Shown: positions 9,174 through 17,350, counted from the first letter of the stretch. The stretch: DNA of 64,000 bases from Gramella sp. AN32 (GCF_023718305.1 NZ_QEYO01000023.1:1-64000), one strand, 5' to 3'. The notes: generated by a model from the letters alone, not told the origin. Numbers and translations: made by a program.

Positions 9174-10209
9174 ATTTCAAATTCCTTTTGAGCATTTGTG
9201 GGGTGGCTATAGTTCTAAATCCTAAGTGCTCCTGGGACGAATCCGTGCTGTTTGCCATTCTAGCAGAAATTCGATAACTGGCGCAATAGGAAGCACTACA
9301 TAAAAAAGATCCTCCTTTAATTACTTTTTCAGAGGTTTGGGAAGCATTAGGATTAAATGCCTGAGATGCTCCCTCAGGATTTTTAACCACTCCATCATTT
9401 TTTTGATTCTCGTAATAATTGACATTATACCAATCCCGGGTAAATTCCCATACGTTTCCAGCCATATCATATAATCCATAGGGGTTGGATGGATAAGATT
9501 TTACAGGTGCTTTATTTTCAAATCCATCTTCCTTGGTATTTGCGGTAGGAAACTCACCTTGCCAGGAATTTGCCATTTCAGAAAGATTTTCCATGTCTTT
9601 TCCCCAGGTAAAAATTGCATCTGGCTGGCCAGCCCTGGCGGCATATTCCCATTCTGTTTCAGTTGGCAAACGTTTTCCAGCCCATTTGGCATATGCCTGA
9701 GCGTCCTCAAAAGCAATATGAACCACGGGATAATTTTCCTTCCTATCAATAGAGCTTTCTGGCCCTTCCGGGTGTTTCCAGCTGGCACCAATAGTCCAGG
9801 CCCACCATTGTGAATAATCGTAAAGATTTGGAACGCTGCTTTTTGTCTTTTTAAAAGTAAGAGAACCTGGTTGTAGTATGGAATCATGAGGCTTAGAAGT
9901 ACCTGGTGGCAGTTGTTTTTTCATTTCTTCCCAATCTATTTCCCTTTCAGCTACGGTAACATAACCTGTTTCATCTACAAATTTTTGAAATTCGGCATTG
10001 GTGACTTCTGTTTCATCCATAAAAAATCCGTCTACAACAACCTTGTGAGCAGGCTTTTCATGAGCCATAGCCATATCATCATTTGCCACCGCACCTTGTA
10101 TAAATGTGCCCCCCGGTATCCAAACCATACCTTCGGGCGTAGCTATATCTGCTGGTTTTTCTACAATAAGGTTTAAAGCAATTTCATTTTTGGATGAACC
10201 ATTGTTCAT
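9172..10209 (-). CDS. Formylglycine-generating enzyme (SUMF1/FGE) family protein
   Basis: A 345-residue protein covering the FGE-sulfatase domain. The N-terminal part has the family motif PEGMVWIPGGTFIQG and the segment VDGFFMDETEVTNAEFQKF; the middle contains RLPTETEWEYAARAG; the end contains the pair of cysteines in GGSFLCSASYCASYR followed by HLGFR. Those two cysteines correspond to the copper-binding catalytic pair of true FGEs, which convert a sulfatase Cys to formylglycine, so this looks active and not just a structural homologue such as EgtB. The ATG at 10209 gives a protein without a signal peptide. An in-frame lipoprotein signal lies directly upstream but is separated by a TAG (see 10225-10293). 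Confidence 0.8.
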   Translation of the reverse strand: MNNGSSKNEIALNLIVEKPADIATPEGMVWIPGGTFIQGAVANDDMAMAHEKPAHKVVVDGFFMDETEVTNAEFQKFVDETGYVTVAEREIDWEEMKKQLPPGTSKPHDSILQPGSLTFKKTKSSVPNLYDYSQWWAWTIGASWKHPEGPESSIDRKENYPVVHIAFEDAQAYAKWAGKRLPTETEWEYAARAGQPDAIFTWGKDMENLSEMANSWQGEFPTANTKEDGFENKAPVKSYPSNPYGLYDMAGNVWEFTRDWYNVNYYENQKNDGVVKNPEGASQAFNPNASQTSEKVIKGGSFLCSASYCASYRISARMANSTDSSQEHLGFRTIATPQMLKRNLK

Positions 10210-10224
10210 TAGTCCAGAATTTTC

Positions 10225-10293
10225 CTATTTTTTTTTGCAGGAAAATAAGAGCAAACAGCTAAATATGGCAATCATTAATCTTTGATAAAACAT
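10225..10293 (-). pseudogene. Lipoprotein signal peptide cut off from the FGE-like gene by in-frame TAG
   Basis: On the minus strand an ATG at 10293 opens MFYQRLMIAIFSCLLLFSC, a textbook lipoprotein signal with lipobox LFSC, then three lysines encoded by A9, then TAG (10227-10225). The frame is exactly that of the FGE-like protein: after the TAG the codons read ENSGL and then the ATG at 10209. The gene therefore looks like a lipoprotein FGE split by one nonsense codon in its linker. If the ATG at 10209 is used, the product stays in the cytoplasm. Confidence 0.75.
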
Positions 10294-11616
10294 TCGGTTT
10301 TTTTAAATCAGAAATATGCTGAAAAGTAAGAATATTTATCCTTTTTCCAAGCATGCGAGCAGGACTTCAAATGATAAAGATACATAGACTTTTTCCTGAC
10401 TATCTTTCAAACTTTGGAAGGGAAGAATGGTTAACCTATATATTTTTTCAAATAGTTTTATTTAAAAAATTAAGTCTTTTTAAAATAGGCTTAAGCATCA
10501 GGTTATGATATTAAATGAGTTTTTTTATTTTATTGATAAATAAGTTTTATCCAATTCTTCTTTTATAATTTTTAATTTTGTTACATCTTTCTCAGAAGAC
10601 TACGAAGATACTATACCCTCTAATAATTAATTTGCTATAGCAGGAATGTAGTAATTTTGAAAGTAAGGGGCATAAAACAAAGTGTACATTATATTTTTGT
10701 CGAATTTATACCGTGAGTATTAGTGTTTTCAATACTTCAAAGCGATTTATCGTAAAGATAAATAAAAAACCAATTGTGCATTCTCTTTAATTAGCCTTTA
10801 ATCGGCCTTTAATTAATTTGTCGATTACTGTCTCTAACCGGACATTACCTTTAAACCATCTAATAGCTTATAACCAATAAGTGCTTATTTGGCTATTTTT
10901 AGGCATTTAAGCACTTTTCTTGATTTATGCCGGCACTATATTGCTCAACCAGTCTAAAGGACAGCTTCCCCGCTTCTTTTATAAATTACTTTTATCTAAA
11001 ATGTGCAAATTTAACAACTGGGTATAGGTTAGGGCATAGGATTTACGTAAAAAACAGTTGTTTTCGAGGATACTTAATGCCGGTTGCAGTTTGTTTTTTG
11101 CAGTTCCGTTGGACTTTATTTTTGTTTCCATGATTAAAGATTTTAGATTAAACAATATTTGAGTATAGACCAAACGGAAGAAAAATTTGAAAGTAAACAT
11201 TTTGCGGGTTTACCTTTCGGTAATATTGTATGAATACCATATAATCCCTATTTCAAAAAATATCTATTAAAAACATCAAACTTAGTTGATCTCTAGAATA
11301 ATGGTATTTGGAATCATTTTGTTAGATTTGTTGTACAGAAAGCCTAAATGGCTCTCGTTGATGTCTTAATTGATGTCCTATTTTGGAAATTAAGATATAA
11401 AGTACTGGTTTTTAAGGGAATGTAAATAGGGTTTTAACCCTGTCATCCCGACAACTTTGGTGTTAAGCAACACCATAAAATAGCTAATCTTATGAAAATC
11501 AGTGATTTTCATTTTTTCTGAAATCATAATATTAGCTTTAATATCAATTCATAGGTTACCTATTCGGTTACCTAAATAAGTATCAATTTTTTCACTAAAT
11601 TGGTAATTCAATAGAC
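10294..11616. other. Long AT-rich gene-poor stretch
   Basis: About 1.3 kb without a convincing gene. A 50-codon minus-strand ORF (11131 to 10979, beginning METKIKSNGTAKNKLQPA) has plausible composition but I do not recognise it. The stretch 10800-10960 has several short repeats of TAATTA/TTAAT type. I see no tRNA-like fold or insertion-sequence ends. Its position next to an integrase stump suggests it belongs to a decayed mobile element. Confidence 0.5.
10979..11131 (-). CDS. Small hypothetical ORF (50 aa)
   Basis: An ATG at 11131 opens a 50-residue frame rich in Asn, Leu and Lys with the segment LQPALSILENNCFL. No family is recognised. It lies in an otherwise empty region beside an integrase fragment, so it may be a cargo remnant or chance ORF. 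Confidence 0.2.
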   Translation of the reverse strand: METKIKSNGTAKNKLQPALSILENNCFLRKSYALTYTQLLNLHILDKSNL

Positions 11617-11643
11617 TTGACTTTCGCAACGATTTGACTTTCG
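11617..11643 (+). repeat. Direct repeat TTGACTTTCG x2 upstream of the integrase stump
   Basis: Two identical 10-bp copies lie at 11617-11626 and 11634-11643, a 17-bp period. They lie just in front of the integrase fragment and could be recombinase arm-type sites or part of its promoter. A second pair sharing the TTGAC core with the same 17-bp period follows the fragment (12041-12066). Confidence 0.5.
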
Positions 11644-11679
11644 TAAAACAAATCGATTATTCACCTAAAGCGAGAGGAC

Positions 11680-12027
11680 ATGAAGACTTCAAAGACTTTT
11701 AGTATTCATTTTTGGCTAAGTACGGCCAAGAAAAAAGATGATTCAGCACCCATTTATGCCCGGATTACGGTTGATGGAAAACGCGCGGAAATCAGTTTAA
11801 AACGATCTATATCGGTTACCTATTGGGATACCCGTTCCAAACGTGCAAATTGGAGGGTTCCAGCTGGGAAAGCCCTGAATGTCTACTTAGACCAGGTTTA
11901 TGCCGATTTGCTGGCTTGCCACAAACAACTTTTGGGAGAATCCAAATACGGGACAGCCCAGGCTATTAAAGCAAAGTATCTCGGGGAAGACGACCGCATC
12001 CCTTCTCGCAGCTTGCATAAACATTGA
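11680..12027 (+). pseudogene. Truncated tyrosine recombinase, N-terminal arm-binding domain only
   Basis: The 115 codons encode the N-terminal arm-type DNA-binding domain and the start of the core-binding domain of a Bacteroidota site-specific tyrosine recombinase, of the kind found on conjugative transposons. Recognisable stretches are FSIHFWLSTAKKKDDSAPIY, ARITVDGKRAEISLKRSI and YGTAQAIKAKYLGED. Complete relatives are about 400 residues; here the frame stops after YLGEDD with an unrelated tail, so the core and catalytic R-H-R-Y domains are gone. It is the clearest sign that a mobile element once ended here. Confidence 0.75.
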
Positions 12028-12040
12028 TAATCAATAACAA

Positions 12041-12066
12041 AATTTGACGATAGTCAGAATTTGACG
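12041..12066 (+). repeat. Direct repeat AATTTGACG x2 downstream of the integrase stump
   Basis: Two 9-bp copies lie at 12041-12049 and 12058-12066, again at a 17-bp period, and share the TTGAC core with the pair upstream of the integrase fragment. Confidence 0.45.
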
Positions 12067-12117
12067 CAACCATATAAATGAATTCCCATCTACTAGATAA
12101 AATATAAAAGGGGACTT

Positions 12118-12648
12118 ATGAAAAACAAAATTTATTTTATCACATTATTGTTAATCACTAGCTTAATATCTTCTTGCTCGTCTGATGATGATTTGAACTA
12201 CCAAAATGATCTCGAAAATAGCCAAAAAGCTTGGTCGAATTTTAAAGAAACATCAAACAATTCGTATAAGTATGTGGTATCTGGGGGTTCTGTTTTTGCC
12301 ACTTATGGATGGGAAACAACTGTAACAGTATTAAATGGAATAATAATTCAACGTGATTTTGCATATATGGGTAATCCAGAAAATATTCCGGAGGACCAAT
12401 TAGAATGGACAGAAAATGAAAATGAAATAAATAGTCATGAATATTCAGGTGCTGCAGACGCTTTAACATTGGACGAAATCTATATTAAAGCCGAACAAGA
12501 ATGGTTAATTAAAAGGCAGGATGCAACGACATATTTTGAATCAGAAAATAATGGATTAATCTCCACTTGTGGTTATGTTGAAAAAGGATGTATGGACGAC
12601 TGCTTTATCGGAATTACAATTAAAAGTATAACGGCTTTAAAAAACTAA
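12118..12648 (+). CDS. Lipoprotein of unknown function (DUF6174-like)
   Basis: A 176-residue lipoprotein: the signal ends in the lipobox LISSC at about residue 20, followed by an acidic linker. The mature part begins with ENSQKAWSNFKETSNNSYKY and then a short beta-rich domain with a region of the form TLDEIYIKAEQEW near the end; this layout is like DUF6174 proteins, small periplasmic or surface lipoproteins of unknown role. Four cysteines near the C-terminus (CGYVEKGCMDDC plus the lipid Cys) could form disulfides. It stands alone between the integrase stump and further debris and is probably accessory cargo. Confidence 0.6.
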   Translation: MKNKIYFITLLLITSLISSCSSDDDLNYQNDLENSQKAWSNFKETSNNSYKYVVSGGSVFATYGWETTVTVLNGIIIQRDFAYMGNPENIPEDQLEWTENENEINSHEYSGAADALTLDEIYIKAEQEWLIKRQDATTYFESENNGLISTCGYVEKGCMDDCFIGITIKSITALKN

Positions 12649-12662
12649 CTTGAGCAACATAT

Positions 12663-13034
12663 AAAATAGACCCCCCAACCGAATCGATTACCCCAGAAAT
12701 GTGCATCTCTACCGATACAATTACTATTTTCAATAAAGGTAAATCGGATAACCATTTCCAGCAATGGAAGGTCAATAATTATGAAATTAATCATGACACC
12801 TATAAAACTTACTATACTTACAATACTCATTTGATTCTGAATGGCGAAGGACATACCTCCGCGGCAATCTTTAGAGTAAATGAAAATATTTTTTTAGTCA
12901 CTTTTTATAATACTAAGGCCTTAAAAAATTATATTTTTATAGGAAACAGTAAGGTTATTTTCTCGCGTTTATCCCGGAAAATTCGGACAAACATTTATAT
13001 TTGGGTGGATATAATACGTTGTGCAAAATTGTAA
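12663..13034 (+). pseudogene. Possible coding remnant without a proper start
   Basis: A frame open before the first ATG (12699) reads through coding-like sequence (TESITPEMCISTDTITIF ... DTYKTYYTYNTHLILNGEG) and degenerates after about residue 90. It looks like a beta-rich fragment of a larger protein that I cannot identify. Confidence 0.3.
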
Positions 13035-13192
13035 CAGAAAGATTTGTAATAGAAACTGAAAAGTAAAGTTTATATATACCTCATGACTTAATAAACTTCC
13101 AATAAATGTAAATAAAAGATCAATAATTTTTTGAATTGTACTTCAGCATAACCATTTCATAACATTTCACTCAATCAACTTAAATTCTATTA

Positions 13193-13240
13193 ATGAAAAA
13201 ATCAATTTTAATTTTTGCAATTTTAATTTGTTTAAGCTGA
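13193..13240 (+). pseudogene. Signal-peptide remnant (15 codons)
   Basis: ATG at 13193 opens MKKSILIFAILICLS and stops at once (TGA 13238-13240). This is the front of a typical short flavobacterial lipoprotein signal with no body behind it, consistent with local decay. Confidence 0.4.
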
Positions 13241-13332
13241 ATAAGAGCAAGAATTAAATAAGCCTCATTTTTTATCATTTGTTAAATTTTTCCTCATACC
13301 AAATTCAGACCTTTGTCTAAAATTTAGAAATA

Positions 13333-13662
13333 ATGAATTGGGTATTGTTAATTATTGCAGGTTTGTTTGAAGTCGCCTTTGCCTTTTGTTTAGGAAAGGC
13401 TAAAGAAGCGTCGGGAAGTGAAATGTACTTTTGGTATGCAGGCTTTTTGGTTACGCTTTTTATCAGTATGGGACTTTTAATCAAAGCCACCCAAACTTTG
13501 CCAATTGGAACAGCTTATGCAATTTGGACGGGTATTGGAGCAGTCGGAACTGTTATAGTCGGTATAATGGTATTTAAAGAACCTGCAACATTTATGCGAA
13601 TACTTTTTCTTACAACTTTAATAGGCTCAATCGTTGGACTTAAAGCCGTTTCAACTCATTAA
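13333..13662 (+). CDS. SMR family small multidrug efflux protein
   Basis: A 109-residue protein with four transmembrane helices, the standard small multidrug resistance size. The membrane-embedded glutamate is in AGLFEVAFAF (residue 13), with the TLPIGTAYAIWTGIGAVGT signature in helix 3 and PATFMRILFLTTLIGSIVGL in helix 4. The GLFEV and GTAYAIWTG forms place it near the SugE/Gdx guanidinium-type branch, but drug versus guanidinium export cannot be settled by eye. It is followed 15 bp later by a broken acetyltransferase and then an attC-like repeat, a gene pair typical of cassette cargo. Confidence 0.88.
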   Translation: MNWVLLIIAGLFEVAFAFCLGKAKEASGSEMYFWYAGFLVTLFISMGLLIKATQTLPIGTAYAIWTGIGAVGTVIVGIMVFKEPATFMRILFLTTLIGSIVGLKAVSTH

Positions 13663-13677
13663 ACAAATACATTCAAT

Positions 13678-14190
13678 ATGAAAATGTCAATCAGAAAAAT
13701 TTCAATAAAGGATATAAATGAATTACAATAGATTACTCACATTTTCCGAAACTTTTTATTCCGAAAACAGTGAAGAAAATATAAAAAAATATTTGGAAAA
13801 TGGTTTTTCCATAGAGAAGATGGAATATGAATTAACTGACAAAAATGCTGAATTTTATTTTGCCGAACTTGATAGAAAGGTTATCGGATATTTAAAAGTA
13901 AATGTTGAAGAATCTCAAACCGTAATTAAAGTAAGAACGCACTTGAGATTGAACGGATTTACGTGCTAAAAGAATTTCACGGAAAAAAAGTTGGAAAAAT
14001 GCTTTACGACAAAGCGATTGAATTGGCGAAAGAGAAAAATATTGACAATGTTTGGTTAGGAGTTTGGGAAGAAAACTTGAGAGCAATCCGATTTTATGAA
14101 AAAAATGGATTTGTAGCATTTGACAAACATATTTTTAAACTCGGAAATGACGAGCAAACCGACATAATGATGAAACTAAAACTGAATTAA
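13678..14190 (+). pseudogene. GNAT family N-acetyltransferase, broken by nonsense and two frameshifts
   Basis: Three frames must be joined to obtain one GNAT protein. Frame one starts at ATG 13678 (MKMSIRKISIKDINELQ) and hits TAG. Frame two (from about 13730) carries TFSETFYSENSEENIKKY through VIGYLKVNVEESQT and ends at 13969. Frame three resumes with NALEIERIYVLKEFHGKK, then the acetyl-CoA loop, then ENLRAIRFYEKNGFVAFDKH and the end at 14190. The joins need about one lost nucleotide near 13730 and one near 13935. The C-terminal acetyl-CoA binding half is intact, so decay is recent. The gene lies between the SMR gene and an attC-like repeat. Confidence 0.85.
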
Positions 14191-14202
14191 AAAAAGGCTA
14201 CA

Positions 14203-14318
14203 GCTAACAATGTATCGCAAATGGTGGGTTTCCTAGAAAAGAACTAAATTAATTTCGTTAAAAACAAAATCGTTAAGTCGACAGCCGCATCCAAAATTCC
14301 GCACCACTTGTGTTATGC
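14203..14318 (+). repeat. attC-like imperfect inverted repeat
   Basis: The left arm GCTAACAATGTATCGCAAAT (continuing GGTGGG, 14203-14228) is matched by the reverse complement of the right arm (14299-14318), which reads GCATAACACAAGTGGTGCGG. The arms share TAACA and CAA(A/G)TGGTG in the same order, with a 70-bp centre. Size, imperfect arms and position just after a resistance-type gene pair resemble an integron recombination site or the related cassette repeats of Bacteroidota. No integron integrase is in the window. Confidence 0.5.
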
Positions 14319-14433
14319 AAGACCGTAAGACTGTCTAAAAAGTTTTCCTTCTAGGGAAAGTCATGATGGCGGCATCGGAATCTCCTGAATAGCCATGAAC
14401 TCTCCTGTATCAATCGAATTAGAAAATAATATT

Positions 14434-14820
14434 TTAAATCTGGCTTATCACTTTTTCTAACTTATCTCCAATTTCTATGGCGATCTCTTCTAAATCTTTG
14501 TTTTGCACAGCCTGCATGGATGCCATAGGATTTACCGCGGCAACTTCTATTTTCCCATTATCCAATTCCTGGACAATTACATTACACGGTAACATAGTTC
14601 CTATTTTATCTTCCGCTTTTAAAGCTTTATGTGCATAAGGAGCGTTGCAGGCGCCCAAAATTTGATATTTCTTAAAATCGATATCTAGTTTCTTTTTCAA
14701 GGTTGCTGTAACATCAATTTCTGTTAAAACTCCAAAGCCTTCTTTTTCCAGTTCATCGGTAACTTTTTTAATTACTTTCTCAAATTCTCCAGTGATCGTT
14801 TTATTAAAATAATATTTCAT
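14434..14820 (-). CDS. DUF302 family protein
   Basis: A 128-residue soluble protein of the DUF302 family, without signal peptide. The diagnostic pattern is present: an N-terminal FEKVIKKVTDELEKEGFGVL, then KKKLDIDFKKYQILGACNA, the PYAHKAL stretch and the segment IGTMLPCNVIVQELDNGK. Homologues are small alpha/beta dimers often found next to metal-resistance or sulfur-stress genes; the biochemical role is not known. It is transcribed alone, divergent from the small gene at 14929. Confidence 0.88.
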   Translation of the reverse strand: MKYYFNKTITGEFEKVIKKVTDELEKEGFGVLTEIDVTATLKKKLDIDFKKYQILGACNAPYAHKALKAEDKIGTMLPCNVIVQELDNGKIEVAAVNPMASMQAVQNKDLEEIAIEIGDKLEKVISQI

Positions 14821-14928
14821 AACTCTTCTTTTTTATGATTTCTTATAAAGATAAGGTTATATGAAGAGACCCTCGGTAACAAAGGTTACATGGAGTAGAA
14901 ATGAAAACTTATATATTGGAAAAATTCT

Positions 14929-15210
14929 ATGCTAGGAAAGCAATTCATAGCGATATTTCTGGTGATGGTTTTTTCAGGAAAACTTATCACTGTGGATACT
15001 GATATACTTAGTTTTATACTGGATGCTGATCAGGTAGTGCTGCTAAATCCTTTCTGTGAAAAGAAAAGTAATAATATTAAGGAAACAGACAGCTATTTTA
15101 AAACCTCCTCTCCGGTTCAAATACTGAAACTGGCCAGGACCTGTTCCAATAATTATCAGCTGGTTACCGAAAAAGAAATCCCTACAGTCTTCCCTTCCGA
15201 TTATAAGTGA
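14929..15210 (+). CDS. Small secreted hypothetical protein (93 aa)
   Basis: A 93-residue protein with an N-terminal hydrophobic segment (FIAIFLVMVFSGKLI) and a short polar tail containing LNPFCEKK. I recognise the general shape of a small conserved flavobacterial protein of unknown function but no domain. It stands between the divergent DUF302 gene and the convergent PhoX-like gene. It could be a membrane-anchored or exported peptide. Confidence 0.5.
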   Translation: MLGKQFIAIFLVMVFSGKLITVDTDILSFILDADQVVLLNPFCEKKSNNIKETDSYFKTSSPVQILKLARTCSNNYQLVTEKEIPTVFPSDYK

Positions 15211-15276
15211 TTTTTATACAGAAAACATCTGGTCATTAGTATCCATCCCGAAAAATTATATCCTCCTCCTAAATAT

Positions 15277-16674
15277 TTAGGATATAGTTTCCCAAGGTCC
15301 TGTAATCGCCAGGGTTTCTCCGTTTTCCTGAATATTCACAAAGAGCGTATTGCCAGATGGCGAAAAAACAATTCCTGCAAATTCAGAGTTGGAACTTTCA
15401 TTTATAGCAAAAATATTTAAACTCCCATCCTGTTTGATTTGTAGTATTCTATTTCGGTGTCCATTATCTTCACAAACCATTAAATCTCCCCAAGGTGTGA
15501 TGGTTAGATTGTCACACATATTAAGTACATCCTTATCGTTTGATTCCTTGAAGAGTTCGAGCGTTGCTGGACATGAGTTTTCTCCCTCCCTTCCTTCATC
15601 TGGAGATAATCTGTACCTGAAAATTTGCCCGCGTTTTTTATTTCCACCATTAGTGCAGGTAAAATAGAGTTCACCTTCCCCAAACCATATTCCTTCGCCC
15701 CTTGCAAATCGGGTTGCTCCATTTTCATAGCCCCTGTATCTTAAATCATCATCTGGTGCCAGCGGATTATCAATGTCTAACCACTCAACTTTCGTTTCTA
15801 AATTAATTTCAAATTCTACCTGTTCCCAGTTTCGCGTATCCACTTTAGGTTTACCCTTAATAGAGAGAACCTGAAGTCTGCCACCTTGTGCCAACGCTTC
15901 CGGTGTGTTTGGAATAAATCTGTAGAACAGGCCATCTGATCGATCCTCGGTCATATAGACAATACTCGACTTAGGATCTACAGCAACTGCTTCATGATGA
16001 AACCTTCCCATTTCCAAAATAGGTGCAGGTTCTGTTAAGCCCATATTATAGGCAGGAACCTCAAAAATAAAACCATGATCTTTTTCTGTTTTATCGCTCA
16101 TTTTTGTTACATCTTCTTCACAGGTGAGCCAACTACCCCACGGTGTGACTCCACCAGCACAATTGCGGTAAGTTCCCGCCAGGCTCAAATATTGAGATTC
16201 TACTTCTTGAGTAGATTCATTATATATAAGGGTGGTCGTGCCACCTAATCCCGGGTTTGTCCTTCTACCTGCGTCGTACAACATGTTCTCATCGATACTA
16301 TCAAGTAATTCATTATAAGGCCCAAAAGGACTATTTTTATGAGGACGGGGACTGTTTTCGTGATTTCTAACGATCACTACCTTGTTGATGACATCACCCT
16401 GAAAAGTTCCCATTCCGTCAGCTCGCCCCGGTACAAAGAAGCCATCGTCCATAATATCACCAGATTTGGAAATTATCTTATAGGAGAAGCCAGGGGGGAG
16501 GCCTAAGTAGTTATTAGGATCTGGAGGAATACTATCAAAAGATATATTTTTCTCATTAAGTAAATCCAAACAAGAGCAGCGTGTAAAAATAGCAAAACCG
16601 AAAGATGTCAATGTGATATTCTTAATAAAGCTTCTTCGGTTGGGTTTGAAGTCTAATTTTTTAAGTTCTTCCAT
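15277..16674 (-). CDS. PhoX-like (DUF839) protein with Tat signal
   Basis: A 465-residue protein of the DUF839/PhoX beta-propeller family, whose characterised members are Ca/Fe-dependent alkaline phosphatases. A Tat signal is visible (NRRSFIKNITLTSFGFAI, residues 12-29), so it is exported folded. Domain motifs include DGMGTFQGDVINKVVIVRNH, GGTTTLIYN, ACAGGVTPWGSW-type sequence (here NCAGGVTPWGSWLTCEED), GRFHHEAVAVDP and WGDLMVCEDNG. The conserved Cys and acidic residues that bind the metal cluster appear present in the CAGG and CEED segments. Phosphatase activity is inferred; many DUF839 proteins are untested. It lies directly after an outer-membrane-protein tail fragment on the same strand. 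Confidence 0.82.
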   Translation of the reverse strand: MEELKKLDFKPNRRSFIKNITLTSFGFAIFTRCSCLDLLNEKNISFDSIPPDPNNYLGLPPGFSYKIISKSGDIMDDGFFVPGRADGMGTFQGDVINKVVIVRNHENSPRPHKNSPFGPYNELLDSIDENMLYDAGRRTNPGLGGTTTLIYNESTQEVESQYLSLAGTYRNCAGGVTPWGSWLTCEEDVTKMSDKTEKDHGFIFEVPAYNMGLTEPAPILEMGRFHHEAVAVDPKSSIVYMTEDRSDGLFYRFIPNTPEALAQGGRLQVLSIKGKPKVDTRNWEQVEFEINLETKVEWLDIDNPLAPDDDLRYRGYENGATRFARGEGIWFGEGELYFTCTNGGNKKRGQIFRYRLSPDEGREGENSCPATLELFKESNDKDVLNMCDNLTITPWGDLMVCEDNGHRNRILQIKQDGSLNIFAINESSNSEFAGIVFSPSGNTLFVNIQENGETLAITGPWETIS

Positions 16675-16683
16675 GATTTTAAT

Positions 16684-16749
16684 TTAGAACTCGTATTTAA
16701 ATCCGATTAAATGATTCCCTTCAAAGTTAGTATAAGTAAAGATAATCTC
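16684..16749 (-). pseudogene. C-terminal remnant of an outer-membrane beta-barrel protein
   Basis: The minus-strand frame ends in LEIIFTYTNFEGNHLIGFKY followed by EF and a stop at 16686-16684, ten bases before the PhoX-like start codon. The alternating pattern and terminal Phe are those of a last beta-strand of an outer-membrane protein. Nothing of the barrel remains upstream except an overlapping frame without a start. It may be the tail of the gene that once preceded phoX in an operon. Confidence 0.4.
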
Positions 16750-16834
16750 CAGAGAGCAACATTTCACGGCTAATTTCAGCATAACGGGCTTCACTGGTTT
16801 TGGCGAGGCCATAGGGATCCCAAATCCTAGAGCA
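16742..16834 (-). pseudogene. Remnant of a GT39/ArnT-like membrane glycosyltransferase
   Basis: In another minus-strand frame the segment WDPYGLAKTSEARYAEISRE is followed by MLLSGDYL. The EARYAEI-x-REM-x2-SGD block is the first periplasmic-loop motif of GT39 / ArnT / PMT-type glycosyltransferases. Only about 30 codons remain. Because this frame overlaps another plausible reading, the call is moderate. Confidence 0.4.
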
Positions 16835-17004
16835 ATATTATAAATACCAAACAGATAAAAAATAGGAAATACCGATCGGTAGAATTCTTTAGGGTCAAAA
16901 TGGGAATCTTAGAAAGCAAAGATTAAAACAGAATCTAAAGAAATTCTAAAGGCTTCAGAAATCCTTTTTTAGGATAAATATATTTCTAATATACAGAAAA
17001 GTAC

Positions 17005-17220
17005 CTAATGAATGCCCCAATAGCAGGACAGGATCCCCGCGGAAATGGTATAAATCAGGATAAGCATGGATCCACAAAGGCTCAATGCCCCAAAAGCCCA
17101 TAGGAAGCGAGGATTTTTTCCGCCGTTCTGAATAAAACCACTGGTTAAAACTACTATTAAGATTACTGACAGTCCTGCTCGCAGTGGCGATCGGGTAAGG
17201 ACTAAAGCAGTTATTGACAA
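17005..17220 (-). CDS. Possible small membrane ORF (71 aa), doubtful
   Basis: A minus-strand frame with two hydrophobic stretches (LSVILIVVLTSGFIQ and ALSLCGSMLILIYTISAG). Its first part is antisense to the epimerase remnant at 17132-17317, which argues that the start is artefactual. The C-terminal half could still be the tail of a lost membrane protein. Confidence 0.2.
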   Translation of the reverse strand: MSITALVLTRSPLRAGLSVILIVVLTSGFIQNGGKNPRFLWAFGALSLCGSMLILIYTISAGILSCYWGIH

Positions 17221-17317
17221 AGCAAGAACATTACTTAACTACAATCCCTCTGTAAACCTTAAAAATGCTGTACAGGAGCAAATTGACTGGACTAGGTCAT
17301 GGGATAATATTCAATAA
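17132..17317 (+). pseudogene. C-terminal remnant of a nucleotide-sugar epimerase/dehydratase
   Basis: The plus-strand frame open after a TGA at 17129 reads ITDSPARSGDRVRTKAVIDK, then ARTLLNYNPSVNLKNAVQEQ, then IDWTRSW and stops at 17317. This is the C-terminus of an extended SDR nucleotide-sugar epimerase (the D-P-x-R-x-GD-V-x-x-T and LL-x-Y-P-x-V-x-L-x-x-G region). The Rossmann part is missing. It is one of three unrelated gene ends packed within 650 bp. Confidence 0.6.
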
Positions 17318-17350
17318 AAACACCCGAAAAAGGGCAATTTTCCGGGCGTT
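17316..17350 (-). terminator. Terminator of the PepSY-like gene
   Basis: On the minus strand CGCCCGGAAAA pairs with TTTTTCGGGTG across a short loop and is followed by TTTTT (17320-17316). It lies 35 bp after the PepSY-like stop codon and forms a strong intrinsic terminator. Confidence 0.8.

Noticed and set aside
9172..10209. EgtB partner for the EgtD at 48617
   Set aside because: The protein has the two-cysteine GGSFLC-x4-C motif of FGE and lacks a DinB-like N-terminal domain with an iron-binding His triad, so it is not the ergothioneine sulfoxide synthase.
10228..10236. Nine-A tract in the FGE signal region as a phase-variation switch
   Set aside because: The TAG and the FGE frame are both in the zero frame. 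Gaining or losing one A would move translation out of the FGE frame, so slippage would not switch the gene on.
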